DNA of 64,000 bases, from the NCBI RefSeq assembly GCF_030272695.1, contig NZ_JARFYN010000026.1, forward strand, positions 26,737-90,736, given 5' to 3'. Each line of letters starts with the position of its first letter. The stretch's first letter is position 1. The translations under genes and the position numbers were made by a program. Shown here one piece after another: positions 55,958 through 64,000 of the stretch. The notes beneath the pieces were generated by a model, which ran no database searches, had not been told where the DNA came from, and was given only the letters and a program-made list of their open reading frames with translations. This DNA comes from Martinezella calliandrae (GTDB lineage Bacteria; Pseudomonadota; Alphaproteobacteria; Rhizobiales; Rhizobiaceae).

Positions 55958-56282
55958 TTTTACGGACTCCGTCCATTTGCGCGTTCCTCTCCCCTTTAGG
56001 GGGGCGCCCCACAAAGAGGCCTTTGACAGTTATTTCATTGGAATCAGCTTCAGGTCCGCTAAAGCTGAAATCCCCGTCGTCAGTTTTTGCGGTTATGGTG
56101 GGACTACCGATAGGGAAGTTCTGGGTGTAAATCAGCTGGTTGCACAAGCGCTTAGACGTGTCGCCGATCTTGACGTAATAGCTTCGATACGACGACGGAT
56201 GGTTCGCTTTCTCTGCCGCGTGGCCTGACGACGGATAAGCAACAGAGACGACGACACCGACCGCGAAAATAAATCTCATCAT
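55917..56282 (-). CDS. Small exported protein, unknown
   Basis: 121 residues. Signal peptide MMRFIFAVGVVVSVAYPSSGHAA, then a short mature part (SYRSYYVKIGDTSKRLCNQL, NFPIGSPTITAKTDDGDF). I do not recognise a family. The C-terminus after residue 100 (PPKGERNAQMDGVRK) overlaps the ribosome site and start of the RHH-like fragment and may be altered by a frameshift. ATG 56282 has GGGG five bases upstream. The longer frame to 56450 lacks support. Confidence 0.55.
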   Translation of the reverse strand: MMRFIFAVGVVVSVAYPSSGHAAEKANHPSSYRSYYVKIGDTSKRLCNQLIYTQNFPIGSPTITAKTDDGDFSFSGPEADSNEITVKGLFVGRPPKGERNAQMDGVRKRSSFQSSARPATT

Positions 56283-56316
56283 GACAGCCCCAATTGCCGC
56301 CATCATTGTCGGGATC

Positions 56317-56331
56317 CGCGCGAATGTCGAT
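56317..56331 (-). promoter_or_regulatory. Leader repeat, copy 2
   Basis: Identical 15 bases to 55158-55172 (CGCGCGAATGTCGAT on the plus strand), at nearly the same distance from a start codon. GGGCTGT near both start codons is also shared. Confidence 0.5.
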
Positions 56332-56561
56332 AGCGACGGCGGTGGTAGTAGGCCTCGCCGTGCCTTCTTGCCGAGAATGCAGCGTCGGCGGCTGCGGATC
56401 CCGAAGCGGCGGCGACCGCAACCTCTTTGTGTTGCATTCGCAACACTCAACCTTAAATCGGCTCGGGTATACTTCCGTTATATTCAAAAGCACTTGAAAT
56501 AGAGAAAACTAAAATAGAGCCTCGCTCCCGAGATTGATGCAATGATTCTCGGAGCGATAAC

Positions 56562-59500
56562 ATGGCTCACGTAGGTTCGCATTCCTCATGCGCGCGGTTG
56601 CGCAATTCGCTATCTGTTTGCACTGCACTGATCCCAATCGCATCTTTTTCTGCGGCGTGGCTGCTTGTCACGCCTGCTGCGTACGCTGCGTGCAATAATG
56701 GTCCGAACACTTACAACGGGATCGTCCTTTGCCAGGCGGCCACAGGGGCCGCAAATTTGACGATCACGGGACCGTCGACGGTTACGATTAGCCCCGGCAC
56801 AAGCACGGAGTTCGCAATTCAATCGTGGGCACAAGGCGGCGCCGGCGCTTCGGTCTCGTTAAACGCCAGCGACGTCACCGTCTTCAACCAGCGCACCGGT
56901 ACCAACTCCGTCGGCATCTATTCGCTGGCGTCTCCTTCGGTTGGAGGCAATGGAACCTTAACGCTTTCCGGCACGAACAACGTCACGACCAGGTTCGGGA
57001 CATCGATCCTGATGAACATGCAAGGAACCGGTAGCGCGACGTCGACTATCGGTGGAGTGCTCATTGTCGACAGCCAGGCTACGAATACGGACGACAACGA
57101 CGGCGTGGAAACGACCACCCATCAAGGCGGCGCTGCGACACTCAACATGACGGCCACCGGATCCATCACCGTCAGGGGCGGCAACGGCATATTCATCGAC
57201 TCGCTTGCAGGCGGGGGTAACGTCCGCGGCAACATCGCCCCCGGAATGACCGTGAATCTCGACAACACGATTGCCGGCGCGAACAACTCGCTCAATCCCA
57301 ACTCGGGCATATACATCGTTACCCAAGGAACCGGGACCGTGGATCTCGCCACGGGGGCGGCGATCGACACGCAAGGAGCGCGTGCGGACGGCATCCGGGC
57401 GGTCGCGGTCAGAGGTGCCATGAACGTTTCCAACTCGGGGCCGATAGCCACGACAGGCGACAATAGCCGTGGCATCGAGTTGACCACGACCGCCGGGACA
57501 AACGGCCCCGGCGGCCCGATCACGGCGTCGAACACGGGGTCTATTCAGACCCAAGGTCTTAACAGCGCCGGCATCCTCGCAAACTCCACCGACGGAAATT
57601 TGTCCGTTACGAACACTGGGCCGATCACGACCACCGGGCGCGAATCCAGCGGTATCCAGGCCGTAACGGGCAACGCCGGTATGTCGACAATCGACACGGG
57701 TTCCATCGTCCAGGCCAAAGGGCAGTATGCCGTCGGCGTCTATGCATTGGGCAACACCTCCAACGTCACCAACGAAGCGGGAGGGATTATTTCAGGCGGC
57801 TGGCAGGCGGGGACGACGGACACGGGAACAGCCGGGCTGCCGTCGGCGGGCGTCGCGATCGGATCGCGGGGGGCTGGATCCACGCTGATGAACAACGGGT
57901 CGATTGGCGCCTTGTCGGATCGCGCCATCGTCGAGCTCGACAGGTACGGTATAGGAGCCGCCGAACCGCTGACGATTATCAACAACGGCACGATAACTGG
58001 ATATGTTCAGCTCGGAGCGGGCGATGCCACGTTCCGCAATCTGACGCCCCATTCCTTCGACATCCGGAACTTCGCCGACACCAATGGCGACGGCGCTCCT
58101 GACACGAAGCGGGTCGCGATATCGGATTTCGGAGCCGGCACCGACACCTTCTCCAACGAATCCAACGGCGTCGTCCGTCTCGCCCCCATAGTCGGCGCGG
58201 CGACCACAGATCCGAGCGGTTACTACGTGCCGACGACCGGCATCGACAGCCGCCCCCTCGAAGCCTCTTTCTACGATTTCACGCGGGAAGGGCTTCTCCA
58301 AGGACAGATGGTCAATCTCGAGACTTTCGACAACGCCGGCACTATCGATCTTAGAGGCGCCGCGCTTGGGAACACGCTCGTCATTACCGGCAACGCGGCG
58401 GCTGGAGGCGCCGCCGGATCCGGCGTCTATATCTCCGACGGCGGCCAGCTACTGCTCGACACCCGGCTCAATGATGGCATTCCACTCGCCGGCCAGACTA
58501 ACTCCTACTCCGATATACTGGTCGTCGATCAGACGCAGCTCGGCGCCGGCGGCGCAACGTCCATAGGGATTACCATCGACCCGGCCTCGGCGGGTGCGGT
58601 GACGCCTGGCAATGGCATCGAGGTCGTCGAGGTGCGAAACAAGGCCGGTTCCGCCGACGGGACGTTCACCCTGGGTTCGCGTGCAGCCAGCGGCGCCTAC
58701 GAATACACTCTCTATCGTAACGGGGTCGGCGCAGACGCGGCCGACGGGAACTGGTATCTCCGGTCGACATTGCCTCCCGAGCCGCCGGAACCTCCAAGTC
58801 CTCCCGGACCGCCGACCCCTCCGCCGGATCCGATCCCCGACTATCGCAACGAAGTGCCGCCGGACATCGTCCTGCCAGCGTTGGCGAACCGTCTCGGACT
58901 GGGCATGATCGGAACCTATCGTGACCGCGTGGGGATCGACTATCCCGATCCGGTAAAGCCGGCCGAGACCATCTGGTGCAAGGATCCGACGCAGAATTTC
59001 CGATGCACTCCAACGGCAGCGGAGAGTTCGGCCTACGCCGACTCGGTCCAACCCCACCGGCATGCGGTATGGGGGCGCATTTTCGGCGAAACGGGAGACG
59101 TGGATTTCAACACCTCAAGTCAAAGAGCGGCGGTTCGCAGCCTTGTCGACAATGGTCCTTCCTATGATTTCGACATGTGGGGAATCCAAATAGGCGCCGA
59201 TCTCTTGCGCAGAGACAATGACAATGGAACGCGCGACGTGGCGGGCTTCTATCTCGGGGCTGGACGGATCACGTCCGACGTCGATACCCCATTCGGGCAG
59301 CGCGCCGGCTCGGCGGACATCGACGGCTATTCGCTCGGCGCCTACTGGACAAGACTGGCCGAAAGCGGCTGGTACGTCGACGGCGTGCTCCAGGCGACCT
59401 GGTACGACGCCAACACCGCCGCCGAAGGGCGCGGACGACTTCCAGGCGAATCCTTCGGAACGGACGGCTGGGGATTTGCGGCCTCTCTGGAAACGGGCCG

Positions 59501-59939
59501 GCCTTTCCGCATCACGGACGGGTGGTCTATCGAGCCGCAGGCGCAGTTCATCTACCAGCACGTGTCACTCAACGACGACGCCGACCATTTCGGTCAGTTC
59601 GACTATGGTGATACGGACGCGCTCTACGGGCGCCTGGGAGCCCGTCTTGCAAGAGACTGGACCACCGAGGCAGGACGCAGATTCACAGCATGGGCTTCGA
59701 CCGATATCTGGAGTTCCTTCGGCGCTTCCGCGGATACGACCGACTCCAGCCTGTCGGGTGCCAACCCTGTGACGTTCCATACCGATCTTGGCGGTAACTG
59801 GGGACATGTCGGTCTCGGGCTTTCCGGAGAGGTCGCTCAGAACGTGTCCGTTTTTGCCTCCGGCGATTACAACTTCGGTATCGGCCACGGCGATTCCGAT
59901 AGCTGGGGAGGACGGATCGGCCTCAAGGTGAAGTGGTAG
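56562..59939 (+). CDS. Type V autotransporter (adhesin-like passenger)
   Basis: 1125 residues. Long signal peptide, cleavage about residue 42 (TPAAYA). The passenger (about 43-735) is Thr/Asn/Gly-rich with repeated beta-helix phrases such as NSGPIATTGDNSRGIELTTT and NTGPITTTGRESSGIQAVT. A Pro-rich linker follows (about 737-767, PPEPPEPPSPPGPP), then the autotransporter barrel (about 830-1125, HRHAVWGRIFGETGDVDF), ending in an aromatic residue (KVKW). BamA from this window would insert it. GGAGCGATAAC precedes ATG 56562. It likely forms an adhesin or surface fibre; no protease triad is evident. Confidence 0.9.
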   Translation: MAHVGSHSSCARLRNSLSVCTALIPIASFSAAWLLVTPAAYAACNNGPNTYNGIVLCQAATGAANLTITGPSTVTISPGTSTEFAIQSWAQGGAGASVSLNASDVTVFNQRTGTNSVGIYSLASPSVGGNGTLTLSGTNNVTTRFGTSILMNMQGTGSATSTIGGVLIVDSQATNTDDNDGVETTTHQGGAATLNMTATGSITVRGGNGIFIDSLAGGGNVRGNIAPGMTVNLDNTIAGANNSLNPNSGIYIVTQGTGTVDLATGAAIDTQGARADGIRAVAVRGAMNVSNSGPIATTGDNSRGIELTTTAGTNGPGGPITASNTGSIQTQGLNSAGILANSTDGNLSVTNTGPITTTGRESSGIQAVTGNAGMSTIDTGSIVQAKGQYAVGVYALGNTSNVTNEAGGIISGGWQAGTTDTGTAGLPSAGVAIGSRGAGSTLMNNGSIGALSDRAIVELDRYGIGAAEPLTIINNGTITGYVQLGAGDATFRNLTPHSFDIRNFADTNGDGAPDTKRVAISDFGAGTDTFSNESNGVVRLAPIVGAATTDPSGYYVPTTGIDSRPLEASFYDFTREGLLQGQMVNLETFDNAGTIDLRGAALGNTLVITGNAAAGGAAGSGVYISDGGQLLLDTRLNDGIPLAGQTNSYSDILVVDQTQLGAGGATSIGITIDPASAGAVTPGNGIEVVEVRNKAGSADGTFTLGSRAASGAYEYTLYRNGVGADAADGNWYLRSTLPPEPPEPPSPPGPPTPPPDPIPDYRNEVPPDIVLPALANRLGLGMIGTYRDRVGIDYPDPVKPAETIWCKDPTQNFRCTPTAAESSAYADSVQPHRHAVWGRIFGETGDVDFNTSSQRAAVRSLVDNGPSYDFDMWGIQIGADLLRRDNDNGTRDVAGFYLGAGRITSDVDTPFGQRAGSADIDGYSLGAYWTRLAESGWYVDGVLQATWYDANTAAEGRGRLPGESFGTDGWGFAASLETGRPFRITDGWSIEPQAQFIYQHVSLNDDADHFGQFDYGDTDALYGRLGARLARDWTTEAGRRFTAWASTDIWSSFGASADTTDSSLSGANPVTFHTDLGGNWGHVGLGLSGEVAQNVSVFASGDYNFGIGHGDSDSWGGRIGLKVKW

Positions 59940-59974
59940 GACCGCTTCTGGAGCGACGCTGGAGAGCTCGGCAG

Positions 59975-60586
59975 ATGCACTACACTCGACTGGCACTGGC
60001 ACTGGCACTGGCGGTGACGGCGATGGCGCTTGTCGCTTGCCAGGACCAGCCTAGAACTTCGCAGCCGCCGAAGACGTCGGCGTTTGCAAATGAGCCCTAT
60101 CCGGTGCGACTGGTCAACCGCGCTCGCTTTGATTCCTCGTTCCAGCCGACGCAGGTACCAAACGAGACCGGCATGCCGCCCGGAACGGTCGTTGTGGATA
60201 CCACGAACAGGCACCTCTATCTGGTGGAGACACCTGCGACGGCCATGCGCTACGGCATCGCGATCGGCCGGACCGGCTACAGCTGGAGAGGAAGGGCGAC
60301 GATAGGTCGGAAATCGACCTGGCCGGCGTGGTATCCGACAGATGACATGAAGGCTGTCGCCCCGGGAATGCCAGCCCGCATTCCACCGGGCACCGACAAC
60401 CCACTCGGAGCCCGAGCGCTTTATCTGTATCAGGACGGGCGGGACACGCTCATCCGCATCCACGGGACTTCGGAGCCATGGACCATCGGAACCGAGGCGT
60501 CATCAGGCTGCATACGCATGTTCAACGAGGACGTCATCGATCTTTATACCAGGGTGAAGGTGGGGACGGCCGTCGTCGTCCTCTGA
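59975..60586 (+). CDS. Lipoprotein L,D-transpeptidase (YkuD domain)
   Basis: 203 residues. Signal peptide with lipobox LVAC, lipidated Cys 22, so anchored to a membrane on the periplasmic side. YkuD domain from about residue 68 (GTVVVDTTNRHLYLVE) to the active site, with His 163 (IRIHGTSEPW) and catalytic Cys 179 (SSGCIRM). It makes 3-3 crosslinks or attaches proteins to peptidoglycan. It starts 35 bases after the autotransporter stop, so it may act with it. The signal peptide is encoded by CTGGCA repeats (59990-60013). Confidence 0.92.
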   Translation: MHYTRLALALALAVTAMALVACQDQPRTSQPPKTSAFANEPYPVRLVNRARFDSSFQPTQVPNETGMPPGTVVVDTTNRHLYLVETPATAMRYGIAIGRTGYSWRGRATIGRKSTWPAWYPTDDMKAVAPGMPARIPPGTDNPLGARALYLYQDGRDTLIRIHGTSEPWTIGTEASSGCIRMFNEDVIDLYTRVKVGTAVVVL

Positions 60587-60620
60587 TCAGGTGGGACTGA
60601 TGACGTCGTGGAGAGCCACG

Positions 60621-61073
60621 ATGGTTACCTACGAAGTGTTCATTGAACAGGGAACGGAAGGCGCCGACGCGTTCGGCAAGCGGCAAACAGACACGCCACC
60701 TGGCTTCCACGAGCCATCCTCGTCTGCCCTAGGCGGTATCGGTCGGCTACTGCTGGCGGCCTATAAGGGCAACGAGCTCGTCTATGTCGGCTGGGTAGGG
60801 ACGGGCTTTAAGGAACGCGCGACACTCAAGCTGCGCAAGGATCTCGACACACTGACGACGTTAAAGCCAGCGGTGGCTCTAAAGCGTAAAGGTGTCGTGT
60901 GGGTACAGCCGTCGCTTATCGCCGAGATTCAATATCGCGCCTGGACGCATGATGGGATGCTGCGGCAGGCGTCCTATAAGGGCTTAAGGGAGAGGCAGGA
61001 CAACGCCGAGGTGTACAGGATCGAGCCGCCACTGACTACCGTCGAGTTTCCCGCTCAGTCGTGCCGCAAATAG
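60621..61073 (+). pseudogene. C-terminal domain fragment of an ATP-dependent DNA ligase (LigD-like)
   Basis: About 150 residues. From about 60717 it reads EPSSSALGGIGRLLLAAYKG, ELVYVGWVGTGFKERA, LIAEIQYRAWTHDGMLRQAS and YKGLRERQDNAEV. This is the OB-fold C-terminal domain of bacterial NHEJ ligases, with the conserved VGTGF, EI.Y..WT.DG.LR and KGLRE blocks. The nucleotidyltransferase domain with the ligase Lys, and any polymerase or nuclease domain, are absent. The 30 residues before it do not resemble LigD. It is probably the 3' end of a ligD left by a deletion; a stand-alone OB protein is less likely. Confidence 0.65.
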
Positions 61074-61174
61074 CTTTTCTTGCCTTCATGTGTCATGCAG
61101 AAGCGGCCGCCGCGAGGGCCGGTGCAATACTTGCCGCCATCGCAGGAACAGTCACCGGTCTGTGTGGGCGACAT
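61055..61174 (-). CDS. Small Cys-rich protein
   Basis: 39 residues: MSPTQTGDCSCDGGKYCTG, then GPRGGRFCMTHEGKKSYLRH. Four Cys (9, 11, 17, 26) suggest a small zinc- or disulfide-held module. I recall similar short sequences in rhizobial hypothetical proteins, sometimes as tails of nuclease-like proteins. The frame extends to 61282. The ribosome site is weak. Its end overlaps the ligase fragment's end. Confidence 0.4.
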   Translation of the reverse strand: MSPTQTGDCSCDGGKYCTGPRGGRFCMTHEGKKSYLRHD

Positions 61175-61895
61175 TTCGATAGATCCTGATCCTACTGGGA
61201 GAAATACTCTGCCAGCCCGTAGCCAAAGCCACAGGCGGCAATAGCCTGTGCAAACGGGAACCCGAAAGGAATGACCTTGCAAAATTGAAGCCGCACGGCG
61301 TCACGCACAAAGCTCCATAGACTACCCATATCTTGTCTATCCAGCGGAGCCTTGGATAGCCAACGCCATCATCGATCTTGTCTCAACTCTCGATGCTGGA
61401 GCAATGATCGATAGTTCGATCTTCTCTCTCGTACGGCAGCCGGATCACCAGCCGAGACTTGGTGGAGATTCTCCAGAACCTGCTCCCACCAAACCGACAA
61501 ACGGGCCGAAGAAAAAATGACGGTGTCAAGAAGGTCGCTCATCACTATGGGAAGCAGCAAATGCTCTTTAATGTGTTTGAGGAATAATACAACCAAAACG
61601 CATTACAAATTCGCGTTAAGGTTCGCGGTGCCCGCCCGCCCAGATAATTTTTAATAACCGTGCACCGTGCGGTCGGCTAATTGATGATGCAACCTACAAC
61701 CTGCTGGCACTGAACTGGGCGGAAGTGGGAACATCGGATCGAAGGCAACGAGCGCGCCGATGAGCTATCCAGGATTGGCTAGCGTCTAACGACAACTTCG
61801 CCGCCCGCTTCGGAGAAGTCTGCAGTTCATCACTCTGTCATGCCTCGGCTCTACCGTCCCTCCGGGGGATTATCATTTCCATTAAGGAGGCGTGG
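61175..61895. other. Long spacer with no recognisable gene
   Basis: About 720 bases of lower GC. A minus-strand frame (61369-61596) shows no ribosome site or family. The last part should hold the promoter of the phosphatase gene, which has TAAGGAGG before its ATG. The rest looks like degraded sequence. Confidence 0.5.
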
Positions 61896-63419
61896 ATGTA
61901 TAAAGTTATAGCCAGTCTTTTGCTCGGCACATCGCTGACCTGCGCGGCGGCTGCAACTCCGGCGAATGCCAAACCCTATGAACATGTGCTGTTGATCTCG
62001 GTGGATGGCCTGCACGCGGTGGATTTGGCGAATTATGTTGCAGCCCATCCGCAAAGCGCGATGGCGGCCCTTCAGAAGACCGGCGTGTTTTATCCGAACG
62101 CCGTCACCACCAATCCATCCGATTCGTTCCCGGGTCTGGTCGCGCAAGTGACCGGCGGCACTCCCGCTGTGACGGGTGTATACTATGACGATTCCTTCGA
62201 TCGCAGCTATTTTGCCGCAGACTCGAAATGCCAAGGCAATCCCGGTATCGAGGTCAATTTCGCCGAGAGCATCGACATCGACGATACCCGCCTCGATGGT
62301 GGCGGCACGCCCGGTAAACCGATAACGCAGATCGATCCAGCCAAGTTGCCGCGAGTTCTGGTGAACGGCGAATGTAAGCCGGTATTCCCACATGATTTCG
62401 TCCGCGTGAACAATGTGTTTGAGATCGTGCATCAGCATGGCGGCCGCACCGCATGGAGCGACAAGCATCCGGCTTATGAATGGCTGAACGGCCCGTCCGG
62501 CGCCGGCGTCGACGATCTGTATGCGCTAGAGCAGGATTCGCTCATTCCCGGCAGCAAGGTGAAAACCACCGGCAGCTTTAAGGCCGAGCGGGAATTCGAC
62601 GAGGCGCATGTGAAAGCCGTGATCAATGAAATCAAAGGGCTCGACAGCACGGGTGCGAATAGGCAGCCGGTTCCGGCACTGTTCGGCTTGAATCTGCAGG
62701 CCGTGAGCGTTGGGCAGAAATTGCCGAAAGCCGGGCCTGGCGATGAGGCCGGCCTGATCGGCGGCTATGCAGATGCCAACGGCACGCCGAACAACGGGCT
62801 GGCAGTGCAACTCGATTATGTCGATCACGCTCTGGGCGAATTGGTCGGCGCCTTGCAAGATAATAAGCTCGACGACACCACGCTCGTTGTTATTGCGTCG
62901 AAACACGGCCAGTCGCCGATCGATCCGTCGAAGTTCCAGCCGACCGACGAAGACCCTTACACGAAAATTCCCGGCTATGGGTTCCACATCGCCGACGATG
63001 CATCGTTAATCTGGCTGAAGCCGGAAGAGCGGGTAAAATCGCTGGCCGCGGCAACTGAGTATCTGAGGGACCAGGGCAAGGCGCTCGGCATCGGCCAATT
63101 GCTGACCAGCAATCAGGTGGCGCTAGCCTACCAGGATCCGGCCCGCGATACGCGCGCACCTGATTTCATCGTCACCGTAAATCCTGGCGTCGTCTATACG
63201 GGCGGCAATAAAATCGCCGAACATGGTGGCAGCAATGCCAATGACCGCAATGTGGCGCTGCTTCTGAGCAATCCGTCGATCTCGCCGCGCTTGATCACTG
63301 CGCTGGTGCAGACGACACAAGTGGCGCCAACGATTCTTCAGGCTCTCGGTTATGACCCGAAGGAATTACAGGCGGTTCAAAAAGAAGCGACGCAGCCACT
63401 GCCCGGCACGCCGTTCTGA
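61896..63419 (+). CDS. Exported alkaline phosphatase superfamily protein (phosphodiesterase/pyrophosphatase-like)
   Basis: 507 residues with a signal peptide ending near residue 25 (ATPANA). First metal Asp at 37 (LLISVDGLHAVDL). The likely nucleophile is in the NPSDSFPG segment, followed by GGTPAVTGVYYDDS. Later metal sites are VDHALGELVGALQ, ASKHGQSPID and KIAEHGGSNAND. This is the nucleotide pyrophosphatase/phosphodiesterase-like branch. Substrate unknown. AAGGAGG precedes ATG 61896. It probably acts in the periplasm as a single gene. Confidence 0.85.
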   Translation: MYKVIASLLLGTSLTCAAAATPANAKPYEHVLLISVDGLHAVDLANYVAAHPQSAMAALQKTGVFYPNAVTTNPSDSFPGLVAQVTGGTPAVTGVYYDDSFDRSYFAADSKCQGNPGIEVNFAESIDIDDTRLDGGGTPGKPITQIDPAKLPRVLVNGECKPVFPHDFVRVNNVFEIVHQHGGRTAWSDKHPAYEWLNGPSGAGVDDLYALEQDSLIPGSKVKTTGSFKAEREFDEAHVKAVINEIKGLDSTGANRQPVPALFGLNLQAVSVGQKLPKAGPGDEAGLIGGYADANGTPNNGLAVQLDYVDHALGELVGALQDNKLDDTTLVVIASKHGQSPIDPSKFQPTDEDPYTKIPGYGFHIADDASLIWLKPEERVKSLAAATEYLRDQGKALGIGQLLTSNQVALAYQDPARDTRAPDFIVTVNPGVVYTGGNKIAEHGGSNANDRNVALLLSNPSISPRLITALVQTTQVAPTILQALGYDPKELQAVQKEATQPLPGTPF

Positions 63420-63437
63420 TCCTTGCGGTGGCGTTTC

Positions 63438-63460
63438 TTCTCCCCGCATTGCGGGGAGAA
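63438..63460. repeat. Rhizobial-type intergenic hairpin repeat after the phosphatase gene
   Basis: TTCTCCCCGC (63438-63447), ATT loop, GCGGGGAGAA (63451-63460): a 10-bp perfect stem. Hairpins of this wording are dispersed widely between genes in Rhizobium genomes, as I remember. It may also help terminate the preceding gene. Confidence 0.6.
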
Positions 63461-63741
63461 TGTTCCTTGACCGAAGGAGAAGATGGGGGTACCGCGACTG
63501 GGAGCTCAATGCGACTTGCCTGTTTTGTATGTGGCATCGACTATGATGGCCCCCTCCTATAAAAAATCTGTATCTAGCGAAACGCCGCGGTGGCGCGATC
63601 AGCGAGAAACTATTTGTCCAGAAGGACCCGCGGTTTTTTTGGAGGGGGTGGTTGGTTGCGTTGATGGCCGCTAAAGGCGGCTGACTGTTACGATGCCAGA
63701 GGTCTGCCACTCGCCAACAAATTGTGGCGAGTGGCCAAGCT
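63461..63741. other. Spacer without a gene
   Basis: Short frames here have no support. The sequence looks non-coding. Nothing else is recognisable. Confidence 0.45.
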
Positions 63742-63993
63742 TCAGATTGACGCTGTGTTACCGCGGTTGATCTTCAAGCTTTGGAAGAGATCGCTGTCGC
63801 TCGCCTTGACATTAACGGGTTGATCTTTGCTGGTGACGATGACGTCGAGCCGACCGTTCTGCTGTGGCTTGGCGGTCTCGGGCGGCTTCACGGCCCCAGA
63901 CGCAGGGGAATCGCATTTGAAAAAAGGTGTGGCGGTTTGATGTGATATGGATTCTTTAGGGAGCTCTGTTTTGGAGCTTTCTGATGGTTTCGC
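63742..63993 (-). pseudogene. Gene fragment at the right edge
   Basis: Minus-strand frame open from 63993 to TGA at 63742-63744. It reads ATPFFKCDSPASGAVKPPE, then NGRLDVIVTSKDQPVNVKAS and SDLFQSLKINRGNTASI. The codon pattern looks protein-like, but a TAA in frame lies at about 63996-63994 and no ATG is present; a GTG occurs within. It may be the tail of a broken gene. Family not recognised. A plus-strand frame from ATG 63947 also runs off the edge and is equally unproven. Confidence 0.3.
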
Positions 63994-64000
63994 TTATTAC

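Overview
The window is about 64 kb of chromosome from an alphaproteobacterium of the order Hyphomicrobiales, most likely a Rhizobium-type member of the Rhizobiaceae. I base this on gene order (tsf-pyrH-frr-uppS-cdsA-rseP-bamA-lpxD-fabZ-lpxA-lpxI-lpxB; kdsA-eno-ftsB-pdhABC-lpdA-lipA; dusB-ntrB-ntrC-ntrY-ntrX-dat-hfq-hflX), on a fused ispDF, on LpxI in place of LpxH, on an alphaproteobacterial GTTC-N7-GTTC SOS box at lexA, and on high GC with rhizobial-type intergenic hairpins. All names come from reading the translations; no database search was possible.

Layout. 1-4.8 kb: end of rpsB, tsf, pyrH, frr, uppS, cdsA (translation and envelope precursors). 4.8-13.5 kb: rseP, bamA and the lipid A genes. 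13.5-16.2 kb: gltA and lexA, facing the same way on the minus strand, with a decayed comEC remnant between them. 16.6-20.5 kb: a DUF2721 membrane protein, an MscS-type channel and a VOC protein. 20.5-31.2 kb: kdsA, eno, ftsB, the pyruvate dehydrogenase cluster with lpdA, two GlsB/YeaQ-type membrane proteins, and lipA, which makes the lipoyl cofactor used by PdhB and PdhC. 31.4-34.2 kb: a P-loop kinase, a RatA/Coq10 protein, a CinA C-domain protein and ispDF. 34.4-44.7 kb: the nitrogen-regulation cluster dusB-ntrBC-ntrYX, then dat, hfq and hflX. 44.7-46.1 kb: mazG and a nucleoside deaminase. 46.4-51.4 kb: siroheme/sulfite reduction genes (cysG, DUF2849, cysI, DUF934) and fpr. 51.5-53.4 kb: an FCD-type GntR regulator with a striking nested palindrome, and small proteins.

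From a tRNA-Lys (UUU) gene at 53.85 kb to the right edge the sequence looks accessory. It holds a frameshifted Apea-like HEPN fragment, two small exported proteins that share a duplicated upstream leader, a secreted phospholipase D/Nuc-like protein, a ribbon-helix-helix fragment, a large type V autotransporter followed by a lipoprotein L,D-transpeptidase, a stand-alone C-terminal domain of an ATP-dependent DNA ligase (LigD-like), an exported alkaline-phosphatase-superfamily enzyme, and gene fragments at the edge.

The most notable observations are: an RseP homologue with three exact 90-residue tandem PDZ units; NtrX without the sigma-54 contact motif GAFTGA; the comEC, HEPN and ligD relics; the GntR operator-like nested palindrome; and an hflX whose conserved N-terminal strand lies upstream of any canonical start codon.
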